Positions 7,638-16,986 of a DNA stretch of 64,000 bases are shown piece after piece. Under the pieces are notes generated by a model that was given only the letters and a program-made list of their open reading frames with translations, had not been told where the DNA came from and searched no databases. Source of the stretch: Kaistia algarum (GTDB lineage: Bacteria; Pseudomonadota; Alphaproteobacteria; Rhizobiales; Kaistiaceae); NCBI RefSeq assembly GCF_026343945.1, contig NZ_JAPKNJ010000001.1:1736001-1800000 (forward strand). The letters are read 5' to 3'. Position 1 is the stretch's first letter; each line of letters starts with the position of its first letter. The translations under genes and the position numbers were made by a program.

Positions 7638-8812
7638 CAGACGATGTTCTTCTCGACCATCGGCCGACCCTCGAGGATCCGCTCATAGCCGAGCGGCGAG
7701 AGGTCGAGCATCCGGTACGCGCCGTCGACGATCCATTCCGCCAATCCGCGCCCGACGGCCGGCGCCTGTTGCAATCCGTGGCCGGAGAAGCCGTTGGCGA
7801 TCAGCAAATTATCGAATCCCGGCACGCGCCCGACGATGGCGTTGTGATCGAACAGGTTCATGTCGTAATGACCGGCCCAGGCCCGACCCGGCCGGATCGT
7901 CTCAAAGGCCGGGACGCGTGCAGCGAGGATTGGCCAGATCTGTTCCTCGAACAGCGCGTGGTCGACTTCGAAATCCGTCGCGAGCGGATCATCTTCCGGC
8001 GATGGCGCCGCGCCGCACAGGTAGAGTTCGCCCTCGGGCCGGCAATAGGTCCCCGACGGGTCGATCAGCATCGGGAAGCCGGGCAGCTTGTCGCGGCAGG
8101 CAAAGGTGAAGATGCAGCGCTTACGCGCCTCGACCGGCATAGGCAGGCCCAGGGGCTCGATCAGCGGACGCGCTCCGGTTCCGGCCGCGACGATCACGGT
8201 ACCGGCGCCATGGAAACTGCCATCGGCAAGCCGGACGCCGGTCGCACGCCCTCCCTCCGTAGCGATCTCGGTCACGGTTCCCGTCATCATCTGGGCGCCG
8301 AGCGCGCGGGCCTTGGCGCGGAAAGCCTGCATCAGGCCGTAGCCGTCGAACCAGCCCTCGCCAGTGGCGCCGAAGCTTGCCGCCGCGATGTCCTCCACCG
8401 CCAGATAGGGGAAGCGCCCGGCGAGTTCTTCCGGTGAGAACAGGACCATGTCGGCGCCGAGCGCCGCCTGCAGCCCGTGGTTCTCGGCAAGGACTGGAAG
8501 ACCAGCCTCGGTCGCCAGGAACAGATAGCCGCCCTCGACCAGGCTGATCGCGGGCCTGTCCTCACCGACAGCAAGCCGCTCGCCGATCGCTCGCAGGAAT
8601 TCGATGCCATAGAGCGAGATGGCAATGTTGGTGGGGTCGGAGAATTGCTGGCGGATCGAGGCGGCCGAAAGCGCGCTGGCGGCGAATGCGAAGCTTGGAT
8701 CCTTCTCGATCAGAAGGACGCGGCCGGAGAAGGCGGGATGCGCTGCGAGGTGATAGGCCGCCGAGGCACCGTGGACAGCACCGCCGACGATGATGACGTC
8801 ATGGCTCGGCAA
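7637..8812 (-). CDS. FAD-dependent amino-acid oxidase/dehydrogenase (DAO family)
   Basis: A 391-residue flavoprotein. The N terminus VIIVGGAVHGASAAYHL is the dinucleotide-binding beta-alpha-beta of the DAO/sarcosine-oxidase family. The C terminus has GFSGHGLQQAPAVGRGLAEW, the second FAD contact typical of the family. The family oxidises D-amino acids, glycine or N-methylated amino acids. The start is TTG at 8812, supported by a strong AGGGGG ribosome site 6 bases upstream and by a stop codon directly before it in frame. It lies just downstream of an Lrp-type regulator and near alanine dehydrogenase, so an alanine-related substrate is plausible. The substrate cannot be assigned from motifs. 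Confidence 0.85.
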   Translation of the reverse strand: MPSHDVIIVGGAVHGASAAYHLAAHPAFSGRVLLIEKDPSFAFAASALSAASIRQQFSDPTNIAISLYGIEFLRAIGERLAVGEDRPAISLVEGGYLFLATEAGLPVLAENHGLQAALGADMVLFSPEELAGRFPYLAVEDIAAASFGATGEGWFDGYGLMQAFRAKARALGAQMMTGTVTEIATEGGRATGVRLADGSFHGAGTVIVAAGTGARPLIEPLGLPMPVEARKRCIFTFACRDKLPGFPMLIDPSGTYCRPEGELYLCGAAPSPEDDPLATDFEVDHALFEEQIWPILAARVPAFETIRPGRAWAGHYDMNLFDHNAIVGRVPGFDNLLIANGFSGHGLQQAPAVGRGLAEWIVDGAYRMLDLSPLGYERILEGRPMVEKNIV

Positions 8813-8887
8813 TCAGGACCCCCTGGGAAGGACGAAGGGAGAGAATGGCATGACACCCGGGCGGGGTCGATGCGGCGAAGCAATCCC

Positions 8888-9349
8888 TCAGCCGATCGGC
8901 ACCAATGGCCGCTCGATCGCCTCACGAAGCGCGAATTTCGATTCGATACGGGCAACGCCCGGCAGATGGCCGAGGACATTGGCGTGCAGGCGTTCGAAAT
9001 CGGGGAGATCGCGGGCGACGATACGAAGCAAATAGTCGCTCGTGCCCGACATCAAATAGAGCGAGAGGATGTTGGGGCACTTCTTCGCCGCCGCCTCGAA
9101 TGCCTTCAGCGCCTCATCATTCTGCCGGTCGAGCGAGATTTCGACGAAGGCGGTGATGCCGAGCCCGACCGCCGCCGGATCGACCACCGCCCGGTAGCCG
9201 CCGATCACGCCATCGACCTCCAGCCGCTGCAATCGGCGCGTCACCGCCGACGCCGATAGTCCGACCCGGTCGGCGAGCTGGACTGCCGTCAGCCGCCCCT
9301 CGCGGGCGAGCTGGGCGACGATCCTGCGGTCGAAATCGTCCATCTGCAC
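8888..9349 (-). CDS. Lrp/AsnC-family transcriptional regulator
   Basis: A 153-residue regulator. Residues 1-60 form the winged helix-turn-helix (DDFDRRIVAQLAREGRLT, then LADRVGLSASAVTRRLQRLE). The rest is the RAM effector-binding and oligomerisation domain, containing YLMSGTSDYLLRIVA. The GTG at 9349 has a GGAGG ribosome site 7 bases upstream; an ATG two codons later is the alternative. It is divergent from alanine dehydrogenase and precedes the FAD oxidase on the same strand, the usual position of an AldR-type activator responding to alanine. The shared 133-bp gap holds a palindrome and a tandem repeat. Confidence 0.92.
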   Translation of the reverse strand: MQMDDFDRRIVAQLAREGRLTAVQLADRVGLSASAVTRRLQRLEVDGVIGGYRAVVDPAAVGLGITAFVEISLDRQNDEALKAFEAAAKKCPNILSLYLMSGTSDYLLRIVARDLPDFERLHANVLGHLPGVARIESKFALREAIERPLVPIG

Positions 9350-9386
9350 GGATTCACCTCCCGGCGCGCTTCATGCGCATGGAACG

Positions 9387-9426
9387 TGCTGACATTGCCT
9401 TTTGTCAGCATGAAATAGCATGAAAT
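9387..9426. promoter_or_regulatory. Palindrome plus tandem 10-bp repeat in the lrp-ald divergent promoter
   Basis: TGCTGACA (9387-9394) and TGTCAGCA (9403-9410) form a perfect 8-bp inverted repeat with an 8-base spacer. Directly after it AGCATGAAAT is repeated in tandem (9407-9416 and 9417-9426). Both lie in the gap between the Lrp-family gene and ald, so this is the likely operator of the regulator. Confidence 0.65.
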
Positions 9427-9482
9427 CGTCTCCAACGTGGCAATACCCTGCTCGAAATCCAAGAAAACCAGGGGATCTCACC

Positions 9483-10595
9483 ATGCTCGTCGGCGTTCCG
9501 AAGGAAATCAAGAACAACGAGTTTCGGGTCGGCCTGACGCCGTCGGCGGTGCGCGAGTATGTTTCGCATGGCCATCGCGTGCTCATCGAGACCGGTGCCG
9601 GTGTCGGCATTGATGCGTCGGACGACGCCTATGTCGCGGCCGGGGCCACGATCGCTCCGAACGCCGCCGATATCTTCGCCCTCTCCGACATGATCGTGAA
9701 GGTCAAGGAGCCGCAGCCCTCCGAATGGGTGCAGCTTCATGAAGGCCAGATCCTCTTCACCTATCTCCACCTCGCCCCCGATCCGGACCAGGCGCGCGGC
9801 CTGATGGCGTCGGGCGTCACGGCCGTAGCCTATGAGACGGTAACCGACGCGCAGGGCGGTTTGCCGCTGCTGGCGCCGATGAGCGAAGTCGCGGGACGCC
9901 TCTCCATCCAGGCCGCCGCAACGGCATTGCAGAAGCCGAATGGCGGTCGCGGCATCCTGCTCGGCGGCGTGCCGGGCGTGGCGCCGGCCAAGGTCGTCGT
10001 CATCGGCGGCGGCGTCGTCGGCCTGCATGCCGCGCGCATGGCGGTCGGCCTCGGCGCCGACGTCACCGTGCTCGACCGTTCGATCCCGCGCCTGCGCCAG
10101 CTCGACGAACTCTTCGCCGGCCGCGTACACACCCGCTATTCGACCATCGACGCGCTGGAAGCTGAAGTGCTCTCCGCCGATGCCGTGATCGGAGCGGTGC
10201 TGATCCCCGGAGCCGCCGCGCCCAAGCTCGTCACCCGCACCATGCTCGGCAAGATGAAGCGCGGCGCCGTCATGGTCGACGTTGCCATCGACCAGGGCGG
10301 TTGCTTCGAGACCTCGCATGCCACGACCCATGCCGAGCCGACCTATGTCGTCGATGGTGTGATCCATTATTGCGTCGCCAACATGCCGGGCGCCGTCGCG
10401 CTGACCTCAAGCCATGCGCTGAACCACGCGACGCTGCCCTTCGGCCTGGCGCTCGCCGATGAGGGCCTTGCCGCAATCGCCCGCAATCCTCACCTCCGCG
10501 CCGGCCTCAACGTCCATCGCGGCCGCATCACGCACCGCGCCGTCGCAGAGGCGCTCGGCGAGAATTTCGCGGACCCGGTGGGTGTCGCGGCCTGA
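9483..10595 (+). CDS. ald: Alanine dehydrogenase
   Basis: A 370-residue NAD-dependent enzyme that interconverts L-alanine with pyruvate and ammonia. The start [20 protein letters not shown] is diagnostic. Also present are KVKEPQ near the substrate site, the NAD-binding [24 protein letters not shown], and the late [14 protein letters not shown] motif. Length is normal (about 371). The ATG at 9483 with AGGGGAT upstream was chosen over a longer in-frame start at 9420 that would run through the regulatory repeats. The divergent Lrp-family gene is the likely regulator. Confidence 0.97.
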   Translation: MLVGVPKEIKNNEFRVGLTPSAVREYVSHGHRVLIETGAGVGIDASDDAYVAAGATIAPNAADIFALSDMIVKVKEPQPSEWVQLHEGQILFTYLHLAPDPDQARGLMASGVTAVAYETVTDAQGGLPLLAPMSEVAGRLSIQAAATALQKPNGGRGILLGGVPGVAPAKVVVIGGGVVGLHAARMAVGLGADVTVLDRSIPRLRQLDELFAGRVHTRYSTIDALEAEVLSADAVIGAVLIPGAAAPKLVTRTMLGKMKRGAVMVDVAIDQGGCFETSHATTHAEPTYVVDGVIHYCVANMPGAVALTSSHALNHATLPFGLALADEGLAAIARNPHLRAGLNVHRGRITHRAVAEALGENFADPVGVAA

Positions 10596-10770
10596 GGCGG
10601 CCAATATCATCAACCCCTTTTCGGGTCCGTGGATCGGCCCCGAAACTCGGCAGAGGGAGCGCCGCAGGATTTCGCTGCAGCCCCGAGGAATGTCCAAGGG
10701 CGTTGCTATCGGGGCGCATGCAGCCTAGGTACGGCCTATCTGGCCAACCAACGTCCGGACGGACCCAGGC

Positions 10771-11601
10771 ATGATCCTATCGATTGCCGACCCTTCTCCA
10801 TTGGCATCCCTAGCCGACACGCTCGTCGCGACAGCGCTTGCGGCCGGCGAGGCCGTGATGGCGATCTATGGGCAGGATTTCTGCGTCGACGCGAAGAGCG
10901 ACGCGTCTCCCGTCACGGAGGCCGATCGGCTGGCCGAGGCGATCATCCTCGCCGATCTGGCGAAGCTCGCGCCGGATATCCCCGTCATCGCCGAGGAGGC
11001 CTGTTGCGCCGGCATCGTGCCGGACGTCACGAGCCGATTCTTCCTTGTCGATCCCGTTGACGGAACGCGCGAGTTCGTCGGTAGAAACGGCGAGTTCACG
11101 GTCAATATTGCCCTCGTCGAGGATGGCGAGCCGGTTTTCGGGATCGTCTATGCGCCAGCCCTCGGCGTCCTGTTCATGGGCCGGGCCGGTCTTGGCGCGG
11201 AAGAGATGAAGATCGCCGCCGGCGCCATCGTCGCCCGACGCGCGATCACCGTTGCGACGCCCTCCGTGCCACCGCGGATCGTCGCAAGCCGGTCGCACCG
11301 GACGCCAGAGACCGACGACTTCCTGGCGGAATATCCTGACGCCTCGATCGTCCCGGCCGGATCGTCTCTGAAATTCTGCCTGCTCGCCTCAGGCAAGGCC
11401 GACCTCTACCCCCGGTTCGGGCCGACGATGCAGTGGGACACCGCCGCGGGCGATGCGGTGCTACGTGCCGCGGGCGGCAGCGTGACGACGCCGGACGGCG
11501 ACCTGCTGCGCTATGGGCCAAGCTACGGCCTCGGGATCGAGGCCTATCGCAACTCGTCCTTCATCGCCTGGGGCGGTAGCGCCCGGCCGGCGGGCCAATA
11601 A
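10771..11601 (+). CDS. cysQ: 3'(2'),5'-bisphosphate nucleotidase CysQ
   Basis: A 276-residue inositol-monophosphatase-fold phosphatase that removes phosphate from PAP/PAPS, keeping the sulfate-assimilation by-product PAP low. Motifs: VTEADRLAE near residue 50, the EE metal ligands in VIAEEACC, the signature DPVDGTREF, and the late WDTAAGDAVLRAAGG. Length fits CysQ (about 250-280). It lies 154 bases upstream of cysD on the same strand. A general inositol monophosphatase is the alternative, but the GTREF form and the cysDNC neighbours favour CysQ. Confidence 0.9.
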   Translation: MILSIADPSPLASLADTLVATALAAGEAVMAIYGQDFCVDAKSDASPVTEADRLAEAIILADLAKLAPDIPVIAEEACCAGIVPDVTSRFFLVDPVDGTREFVGRNGEFTVNIALVEDGEPVFGIVYAPALGVLFMGRAGLGAEEMKIAAGAIVARRAITVATPSVPPRIVASRSHRTPETDDFLAEYPDASIVPAGSSLKFCLLASGKADLYPRFGPTMQWDTAAGDAVLRAAGGSVTTPDGDLLRYGPSYGLGIEAYRNSSFIAWGGSARPAGQ

Positions 11602-11755
11602 AACACGACTAACCTTATAGACTTTTATGAAACAAGATTGCTCTGATTTCTGTTTTCACGCCAAGTCGCGTTGAATCGTCGTAGAGATACGCGATGGCCG
11701 TGCTTGTGATGCAGCATGAGGGAGGACTATTTTCCGGCTTGTTCCGGAGTTGTTC

Positions 11756-12664
11756 ATGACGCCCTCCTTGCCGCTTCACCTTCGCCGCCTCGAAGCCGAG
11801 GCCATCTTCATCCTGCGGGAGGTGGTGGCGAACTTCGAAAATCCTGTGATGCTCTATTCGATCGGCAAGGATTCGTCGGTCATGCTGCATCTGGCGATAA
11901 AGGCGTTTCATCCGGCCAGGCCACCATTCCCCCTCCTCCATGTCGACACGACCTGGAAATTCCGCGAGATGATCGCCTTTCGCGACGAGACCGTGCGCCG
12001 GCTCGGCCTCGATCTGCGCGTGCATACCAATGCCGAGGGAAAGGCCGCCGGCATCAACCCGTTCGACCATGGCTCTTCCAACTATACCCAGATCATGAAG
12101 ACGGAAGCGCTGAAGCAGGCGCTGGACGCCGGCGGCTATGACGCCGCCTTTGGCGGGGCGCGGCGCGACGAGGAAAAGAGCCGCGCCAAGGAGCGCGTCT
12201 TCTCGTTCCGTTCGGCCAATCATGGCTGGGACCCGAAGAACCAGCGCCCCGAACTCTGGTCGCTCTACAATACCCGCATCGCCAAGGGCGAGACGATCCG
12301 CGTCTTCCCGCTCTCCAACTGGACCGAGCTCGACATCTGGGAATACATCCTTGCGGAAGAGATCCCGATCGTGCCGCTCTATCTTTCGGCGGAGAGGCCT
12401 GTCGTCGAGCGCAATGGCCAGTTGATCATGGCCGATGACGAGCGGCTAAGGCTGCTGCCAGGCGAGGCGCCCGAGCTTCGCCGCGTGCGCTTCCGCACGC
12501 TCGGCTGCTACCCGCTGACCGCCGCCGTTGAATCGGACGCGGAAACCGTCGCCGACATCGTCCGAGAGATGTTCCACGTCACCACCTCCGAGAGGCAGGG
12601 CCGGCTCATCGACCATGACGAGAGCGGCTCCATGGAGAAGAAGAAGCGGGAAGGATATTTCTGA
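11756..12664 (+). CDS. cysD: Sulfate adenylyltransferase subunit 2 (CysD)
   Basis: A 302-residue ATP-sulfurylase catalytic subunit, the same length as E. coli CysD. The PP-loop [13 protein letters not shown] is at residues about 35-47, and the C terminus [13 protein letters not shown] is the usual CysD ending. With the CysN GTPase it makes adenylyl sulfate from sulfate and ATP. The ATG at 11756 was preferred; a TTG two codons upstream is possible. The stop overlaps the cysNC start by one base (TGATG), so the two are translationally coupled. The 154-base leader before it is A/T-richer than its surroundings and may carry the promoter; no known riboswitch was recognised. Confidence 0.97.
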   Translation: MTPSLPLHLRRLEAEAIFILREVVANFENPVMLYSIGKDSSVMLHLAIKAFHPARPPFPLLHVDTTWKFREMIAFRDETVRRLGLDLRVHTNAEGKAAGINPFDHGSSNYTQIMKTEALKQALDAGGYDAAFGGARRDEEKSRAKERVFSFRSANHGWDPKNQRPELWSLYNTRIAKGETIRVFPLSNWTELDIWEYILAEEIPIVPLYLSAERPVVERNGQLIMADDERLRLLPGEAPELRRVRFRTLGCYPLTAAVESDAETVADIVREMFHVTTSERQGRLIDHDESGSMEKKKREGYF

Positions 12665-14571
12665 TGGCCGATCCGCTTTCCGTTCTTCAACTTAGCGAAG
12701 TCCTTCCCGCGCGGGAGGCCGGTGGCAAGGGTCTCTTGCGCTTCCTGACCTGCGGCAGCGTCGATGACGGCAAGTCGACGCTGATCGGCCGCCTGCTCTA
12801 CGATTCCAAGCGCCTCTTCGACGACCAGATCGCGACGCTCGAGAAGGATTCGAAGAAGTTCGGCACGGTCGGCGACGACATGGACTTCGCCCTCCTCGTC
12901 GACGGCCTCGAGGCGGAGCGCGAGCAGGGGATTACGATCGACGTCGCCTATCGATTCTTCGCAACCGAGAAGCGCAAGTTCATCGTGGCCGACACCCCCG
13001 GCCACGAGCAATATACACGCAACATGGCAACCGGCGCCTCGACGGCCGATCTTGCCGTGCTGCTCATCGATGCGCGCAAGGGCATTTTGAACCAGACGCG
13101 GCGCCACGCCACGATCGCGTCGCTGCTCGGCATCCGCCACGTCGTCCTCGCGATCAACAAGTTCGATCTCGTCGGCTACGACCTTGCGATCTACGAGCGG
13201 ATCATCGCCGAATTCGACGCGGATGCCGGCCATTACGGCTTTGCCAGCCGCGTCGCCATCCCGCTCTCCGCCCGCTTCGGCGACAATGTCTCGTTCCACA
13301 GCGATGCGATGCCCTGGTATCGCGGCCCGACGCTGATCGAGCATCTGGAGACGGTCGAGATCGAGATCGACACGCTGGTGCCGCGGCCGATGCGCTTTCC
13401 GGTCCAGTGGGTGAACCGGCCGGACCTGACCTTCCGCGGCTATGCCGGAACGCTGGCGGGCGGCACCGTCGAGGCCGGCGACGAGATCGTCGTGGCGCGG
13501 ACCGGGCAGACGGCGCGCGTCGCCAGGATCGTCACCTATGATGGCGATATCGCGAGCGCCTCGGCCGGCGATGCCGTGACACTGACACTCGACCGCGAGA
13601 TCGATGTTTCGCGCGGCGACGTCCTCGCTCCGGCCTCCACACGACCGGAAGTCTCCGACCAGTTCGCGGCCCATCTGATCTGGATGGCTGACGAGCCGCT
13701 TTTGCCGGGCCGGCCCTATTGGATGAAGATCGGCACTCGCACCGTCGGCGCGGCGGTGAGCGAGTTGAAGCACCGCCTCGAGATCGAGACGCTGAAGCCG
13801 CTTGCGGCCAAGACGCTGGCGCTCAACGACATCGGCTTCGGCAATCTTTCGCTGTCCGAGCCGATAGCCCTAGACCCCTATGAGGAGAACCGGACCACGG
13901 GGGCCTTCATCCTGGTCGACCGCTTCACCAACCAGACCGTCGCGGCGGGAATGGTCCGCTTCGGCCTGCGCCGCGCCACCAACGTCCATCGTCAGGCGCT
14001 CGCCATCGACAAGGCCGCGAGGGCAGAGGCGAAGGGCCAGAAGCCCGTCATATTGTGGTTGACCGGGCTTTCCGGCGCCGGCAAGTCGACGATCGCCAAC
14101 CTCGTCGAGCAGAAGCTCCATCTCCGGGGCCGCCACACCTATCTGCTCGACGGCGACAATGTCCGCCACGGCCTCAACCGCGATCTGGGCTTCACCGACG
14201 CGGATCGGGTGGAGAATATCCGCCGCGTCGCGGAGACGGCGAAGCTGTTCCTCGATGCCGGCTTGATCGTCCTCGTCTCGTTCATCTCGCCCTTCCGCTC
14301 CGAACGCCAACTGGCGCGCGATCTGGTCGAGGAAGGCGAGTTCGTCGAGATCTTTGTCGATACGCCGCTGGCGGTCGCGGAGGCCCGCGACGTGAAGGGG
14401 CTCTACAAGAAGGCCCGCGAAGGCAAGATCAAGAACTTTACCGGCATCGACAGCCCCTATGAACCGCCGCAGGCTGCCGAGATTCATCTCGATGCGGCCG
14501 GTTCGGATCCCGAAGCGATGGCCGATCGCATCCTCGCCTATCTCGGCGATCGCGGCATCATCGACGTCTAG
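12664..14571 (+). CDS. cysNC: Bifunctional sulfate adenylyltransferase GTPase / adenylylsulfate kinase (CysNC)
   Basis: A 635-residue fusion. Residues 1-about 440 are the CysN GTPase with [16 protein letters not shown] (P-loop), [12 protein letters not shown] (G3) and NKFD (G4). From about residue 460 comes the APS kinase CysC with Walker [10 protein letters not shown], the [13 protein letters not shown] substrate loop and [11 protein letters not shown] near the end. The protein drives sulfate activation by GTP hydrolysis and then phosphorylates APS to PAPS. The NC fusion is common in rhizobia, where PAPS is also used for sulfated surface or signal molecules; that use is not shown here. The TAG stop shares a CTAG palindrome with the convergent next gene. 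Confidence 0.97.
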   Translation: MADPLSVLQLSEVLPAREAGGKGLLRFLTCGSVDDGKSTLIGRLLYDSKRLFDDQIATLEKDSKKFGTVGDDMDFALLVDGLEAEREQGITIDVAYRFFATEKRKFIVADTPGHEQYTRNMATGASTADLAVLLIDARKGILNQTRRHATIASLLGIRHVVLAINKFDLVGYDLAIYERIIAEFDADAGHYGFASRVAIPLSARFGDNVSFHSDAMPWYRGPTLIEHLETVEIEIDTLVPRPMRFPVQWVNRPDLTFRGYAGTLAGGTVEAGDEIVVARTGQTARVARIVTYDGDIASASAGDAVTLTLDREIDVSRGDVLAPASTRPEVSDQFAAHLIWMADEPLLPGRPYWMKIGTRTVGAAVSELKHRLEIETLKPLAAKTLALNDIGFGNLSLSEPIALDPYEENRTTGAFILVDRFTNQTVAAGMVRFGLRRATNVHRQALAIDKAARAEAKGQKPVILWLTGLSGAGKSTIANLVEQKLHLRGRHTYLLDGDNVRHGLNRDLGFTDADRVENIRRVAETAKLFLDAGLIVLVSFISPFRSERQLARDLVEEGEFVEIFVDTPLAVAEARDVKGLYKKAREGKIKNFTGIDSPYEPPQAAEIHLDAAGSDPEAMADRILAYLGDRGIIDV

Positions 14572-15809
14572 TTCAGGATCTCGATCCGAACCGAGCGGAT
14601 GTCGACCGCTGTGTCGTCGCCGGGAATGCCAGGCTCGATGATGAGGGAATCATTTTCGGGACCGCCGCGTTCCGGCGGCGCCGTCCAGACAGCGGAGAGC
14701 GGCGTGTAGGTGCCGGTCAGCGGCACGTCTGTCCACGGGCTCTGCATGCGGCCATTCTGATAGGCAAAGCGCAGGGTCGTGGCCGGTGCGGTGCGCGCCG
14801 CGCGGGCGACGATGACGATGCGGATCTGATGGCCGGCGATCCGCTGATAGACCCCGCGGCCAACCTGGACGCGGGCGCCGGTCGATCCCGTCGACGACGA
14901 AACGCGGGCGAAGCCGCCCTCCGCATCGCCCTGGAACGATACCGGGTTCTCCGGCGCCGACTGGAACACGCTCGGATCGCGGCCGTCGAAAAGGACCAGC
15001 GATTCGAGCGCGAGGCCGGTGGGCGACAGCGCGGCTGCCGGTGTCGGAGCCGGCCGGGGTGCCGCGGCGTCAATGGCCGGCGGTGACTCGGGCTGCGCGG
15101 CGGGCGGAGCGGCAGGCTCGGATACGGTCTCGGGTGTCGCGGACTCGGAAACGGCCGGCGCCGAGGCCGACTGGGCCGGCTCCGGCGAGCGCGCATAGAC
15201 GAACCAGGCGAAGGCGGCGCCAAGGAGCAGGAGCGCGCCAGCGACAGCGATCGGCCGCCAGCCGATCGCATCGATCATGTCGAGAAAACGATCCTTCGGC
15301 CCGACATGTTCGTCGTCGTTCTCATCGTCGTAATAGTCATCGTCCCGGTCCGGATCGTCGTCCTCGTAATCGGCATAAAGGTCGACGTCTTCCGCCGGCT
15401 CCACCGCCTCGCCATCGTCCACGAGCGGCTCTTCCTCGTCCTCCTCGATCTCCGGATCGGGAAGCAGGGGCGCCTCGGGGCGGGGCAGCGCCAGCGGGGC
15501 CACTGGACCCCGCTTCTCGAAGACGCTGGCGGCCTCTAGCATCAGCATTCCACCGGCGGGCCTCGCCAACAGGAACTGCGCCTCGATCGCGCGCGCGATC
15601 GTGTCGAACTCGCCTATCTTGCTGGCGATCTCGTCGGAGGTGAGCGGCGGATCATAGACATGCAGCAGGCGGATCATCGCCGCGCGAGCGCTCGCAAAGA
15701 CGCGATCTCGCCCGATCCGGTCGGACGGGTCGAGATGTGCGATCGAGCGGCGAAGGACTATGTCGAGCTGGCTCATGACGGCGGTAGGCGGGTGGTTGGA
15801 CGGCGGCAC
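14568..15809 (-). CDS. Single-TM acidic protein of unknown function
   Basis: A 413-residue unrecognised protein. Residues 1-90 look helical and soluble. Residues about 105-175 are strongly acidic with [17 protein letters not shown] and DDENDDE stretches. One transmembrane helix follows ([19 protein letters not shown]). Then comes a Pro/Ala/Ser-rich linker and a C-terminal beta-rich domain of about 150 residues reminiscent of a carbohydrate-binding fold. The topology suggests an inner-membrane protein with an acidic cytoplasmic arm and a periplasmic sensor or adhesion domain. The GTG at 15809 has GGAG 6 bases upstream; ATG 15776 is an alternative. Its stop overlaps the cysNC stop. The function is not known. 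Confidence 0.75.
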   Translation of the reverse strand: MPPSNHPPTAVMSQLDIVLRRSIAHLDPSDRIGRDRVFASARAAMIRLLHVYDPPLTSDEIASKIGEFDTIARAIEAQFLLARPAGGMLMLEAASVFEKRGPVAPLALPRPEAPLLPDPEIEEDEEEPLVDDGEAVEPAEDVDLYADYEDDDPDRDDDYYDDENDDEHVGPKDRFLDMIDAIGWRPIAVAGALLLLGAAFAWFVYARSPEPAQSASAPAVSESATPETVSEPAAPPAAQPESPPAIDAAAPRPAPTPAAALSPTGLALESLVLFDGRDPSVFQSAPENPVSFQGDAEGGFARVSSSTGSTGARVQVGRGVYQRIAGHQIRIVIVARAARTAPATTLRFAYQNGRMQSPWTDVPLTGTYTPLSAVWTAPPERGGPENDSLIIEPGIPGDDTAVDIRSVRIEILN

Positions 15810-15845
15810 GGATCGCTCCGCCCCGTCATCGGCGGCCGCCTTGTC

Positions 15846-16811
15846 TCACTTCTGCTGGAGGAAGGACAGCCCCTGGCCGAGGATGAGCGCGTCCGGCTTG
15901 CCGACGACGTCCTTGTCGCGGCCCTCATAGTCCACCTTGCCGAGGACGTGGCGGATGATGTTGAGGCGGGCGCGGCGCTTGTCATTGGCAAGGACGACGG
16001 TCCACGGCGCCGCATCGGAATGGCAAGCGGCCAGCATCTCGTCCCTTGCCTTCGAATAGGCGTCCCATTTGTCGAGAGCGGCGTAGTCCATCGGCGACAG
16101 CTTCCAGATCTTGAGCGGGTTGTGGCGGCGCTCGTGGAACCGCTTCAACTGCATCTCGCGGCCGATGTCCAACCAGAACTTGAAAAGAATGAGGTCTGAT
16201 TCGACCAACATGCTCTCAAATCGCGGCGCCTGCTTCAGGAAGCTCTTGTGCTGCTCGGGCGTGCAGAACCCCATGACGGGCTCGACGCCGGCGCGGTTGT
16301 ACCAGGAGCGATCGAAGGTGACGATTTCGCCTCCCGTTGGCAGTTCGGCGACGTACCGCTGGAAATACCACTGACCCGCCTCGGTTTCTGTCGGCTTCGG
16401 CAAGGCGACGTCGCGGGCGCTGCGTGGGTTCAGATATTGGCGGAACGCGAAGATGGCACCACCCTTGCCGGCCGCGTCGCGGCCCTCGAAAAGGATCACG
16501 AGCTTGCGCTTCTTGGCGATGACGTCGGTCTGCAGCTTGACGAGTTCGACCTGCAGGGCCTTCAGATCCTCCTCGTATTTTTCCGTCTTGAGCGACTTGT
16601 CATACGGATACCCGCCGGACTTGAACGCCCGCTCGTCGACCCAGGCAGGCAATTGAGGGTCGTCCAGGTCGAAATTGCCGGGCTTCAGCGCGATCGGCGC
16701 GGCGTCGACCGAAGGCACCAGAACGCTGGGCAGCGTCTCTGGCGTGCGCGCGACGACCGCTGCCACCGGCAATGTATCGTTGGCCACCTTCTTCTTGTCC
16801 GCCTTGGACAT
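15846..16811 (-). CDS. ppk2: Polyphosphate kinase 2 (PPK2 family)
   Basis: A 321-residue kinase that transfers phosphate between polyphosphate and nucleoside diphosphates. Visible motifs: Walker [12 protein letters not shown] (residues about 108-118), a lid-region arginine in [15 protein letters not shown], and the Walker B / lid segment [19 protein letters not shown] lysine-rich N terminus precedes the core, as in class I rhizobial enzymes. It is divergent from phoR with a PHO-box-like site in the 175-base gap, so polyphosphate turnover may answer to phosphate supply. Whether it prefers ADP, GDP or AMP cannot be read with confidence; single-domain length argues for class I. Confidence 0.93.
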   Translation of the reverse strand: MSKADKKKVANDTLPVAAVVARTPETLPSVLVPSVDAAPIALKPGNFDLDDPQLPAWVDERAFKSGGYPYDKSLKTEKYEEDLKALQVELVKLQTDVIAKKRKLVILFEGRDAAGKGGAIFAFRQYLNPRSARDVALPKPTETEAGQWYFQRYVAELPTGGEIVTFDRSWYNRAGVEPVMGFCTPEQHKSFLKQAPRFESMLVESDLILFKFWLDIGREMQLKRFHERRHNPLKIWKLSPMDYAALDKWDAYSKARDEMLAACHSDAAPWTVVLANDKRRARLNIIRHVLGKVDYEGRDKDVVGKPDALILGQGLSFLQQK

Positions 16812-16856
16812 GGGTTTTCCGCCCTTCTTGCTTGTGCGCTCGCGAGGACTGCGATT

Positions 16857-16883
16857 CTGTCACATATGTCATCGGTTTGTCCC
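16857..16883 (+). promoter_or_regulatory. PHO-box-like repeats between ppk2 and phoR
   Basis: CTGTCAC (16857-16863), ATGTCAT (16866-16872) and TTGTCCC (16877-16883) resemble the 7-base half-sites of the PhoB box CTGTCAT. The last two have the canonical 4-base spacing and match 6/7 and 4/7 positions. The site lies between the divergent ppk2 and phoR starts and could serve either gene. Confidence 0.5.
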
Positions 16884-16986
16884 GCACCCTATGGCATCTT
16901 CGCCGGAGGATTCGGACGGTTCGATGGCAGCAGGATTCGGCCTGTCGCCAGTCTGATCATGTAACAACCGGATCGCGAGGCGCTGT

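Noticed and set aside
11602..11755. Riboswitch before cysD
   Set aside because: The leader is A/T-rich and long enough, but no SAM-type or other known conserved core was recognised.
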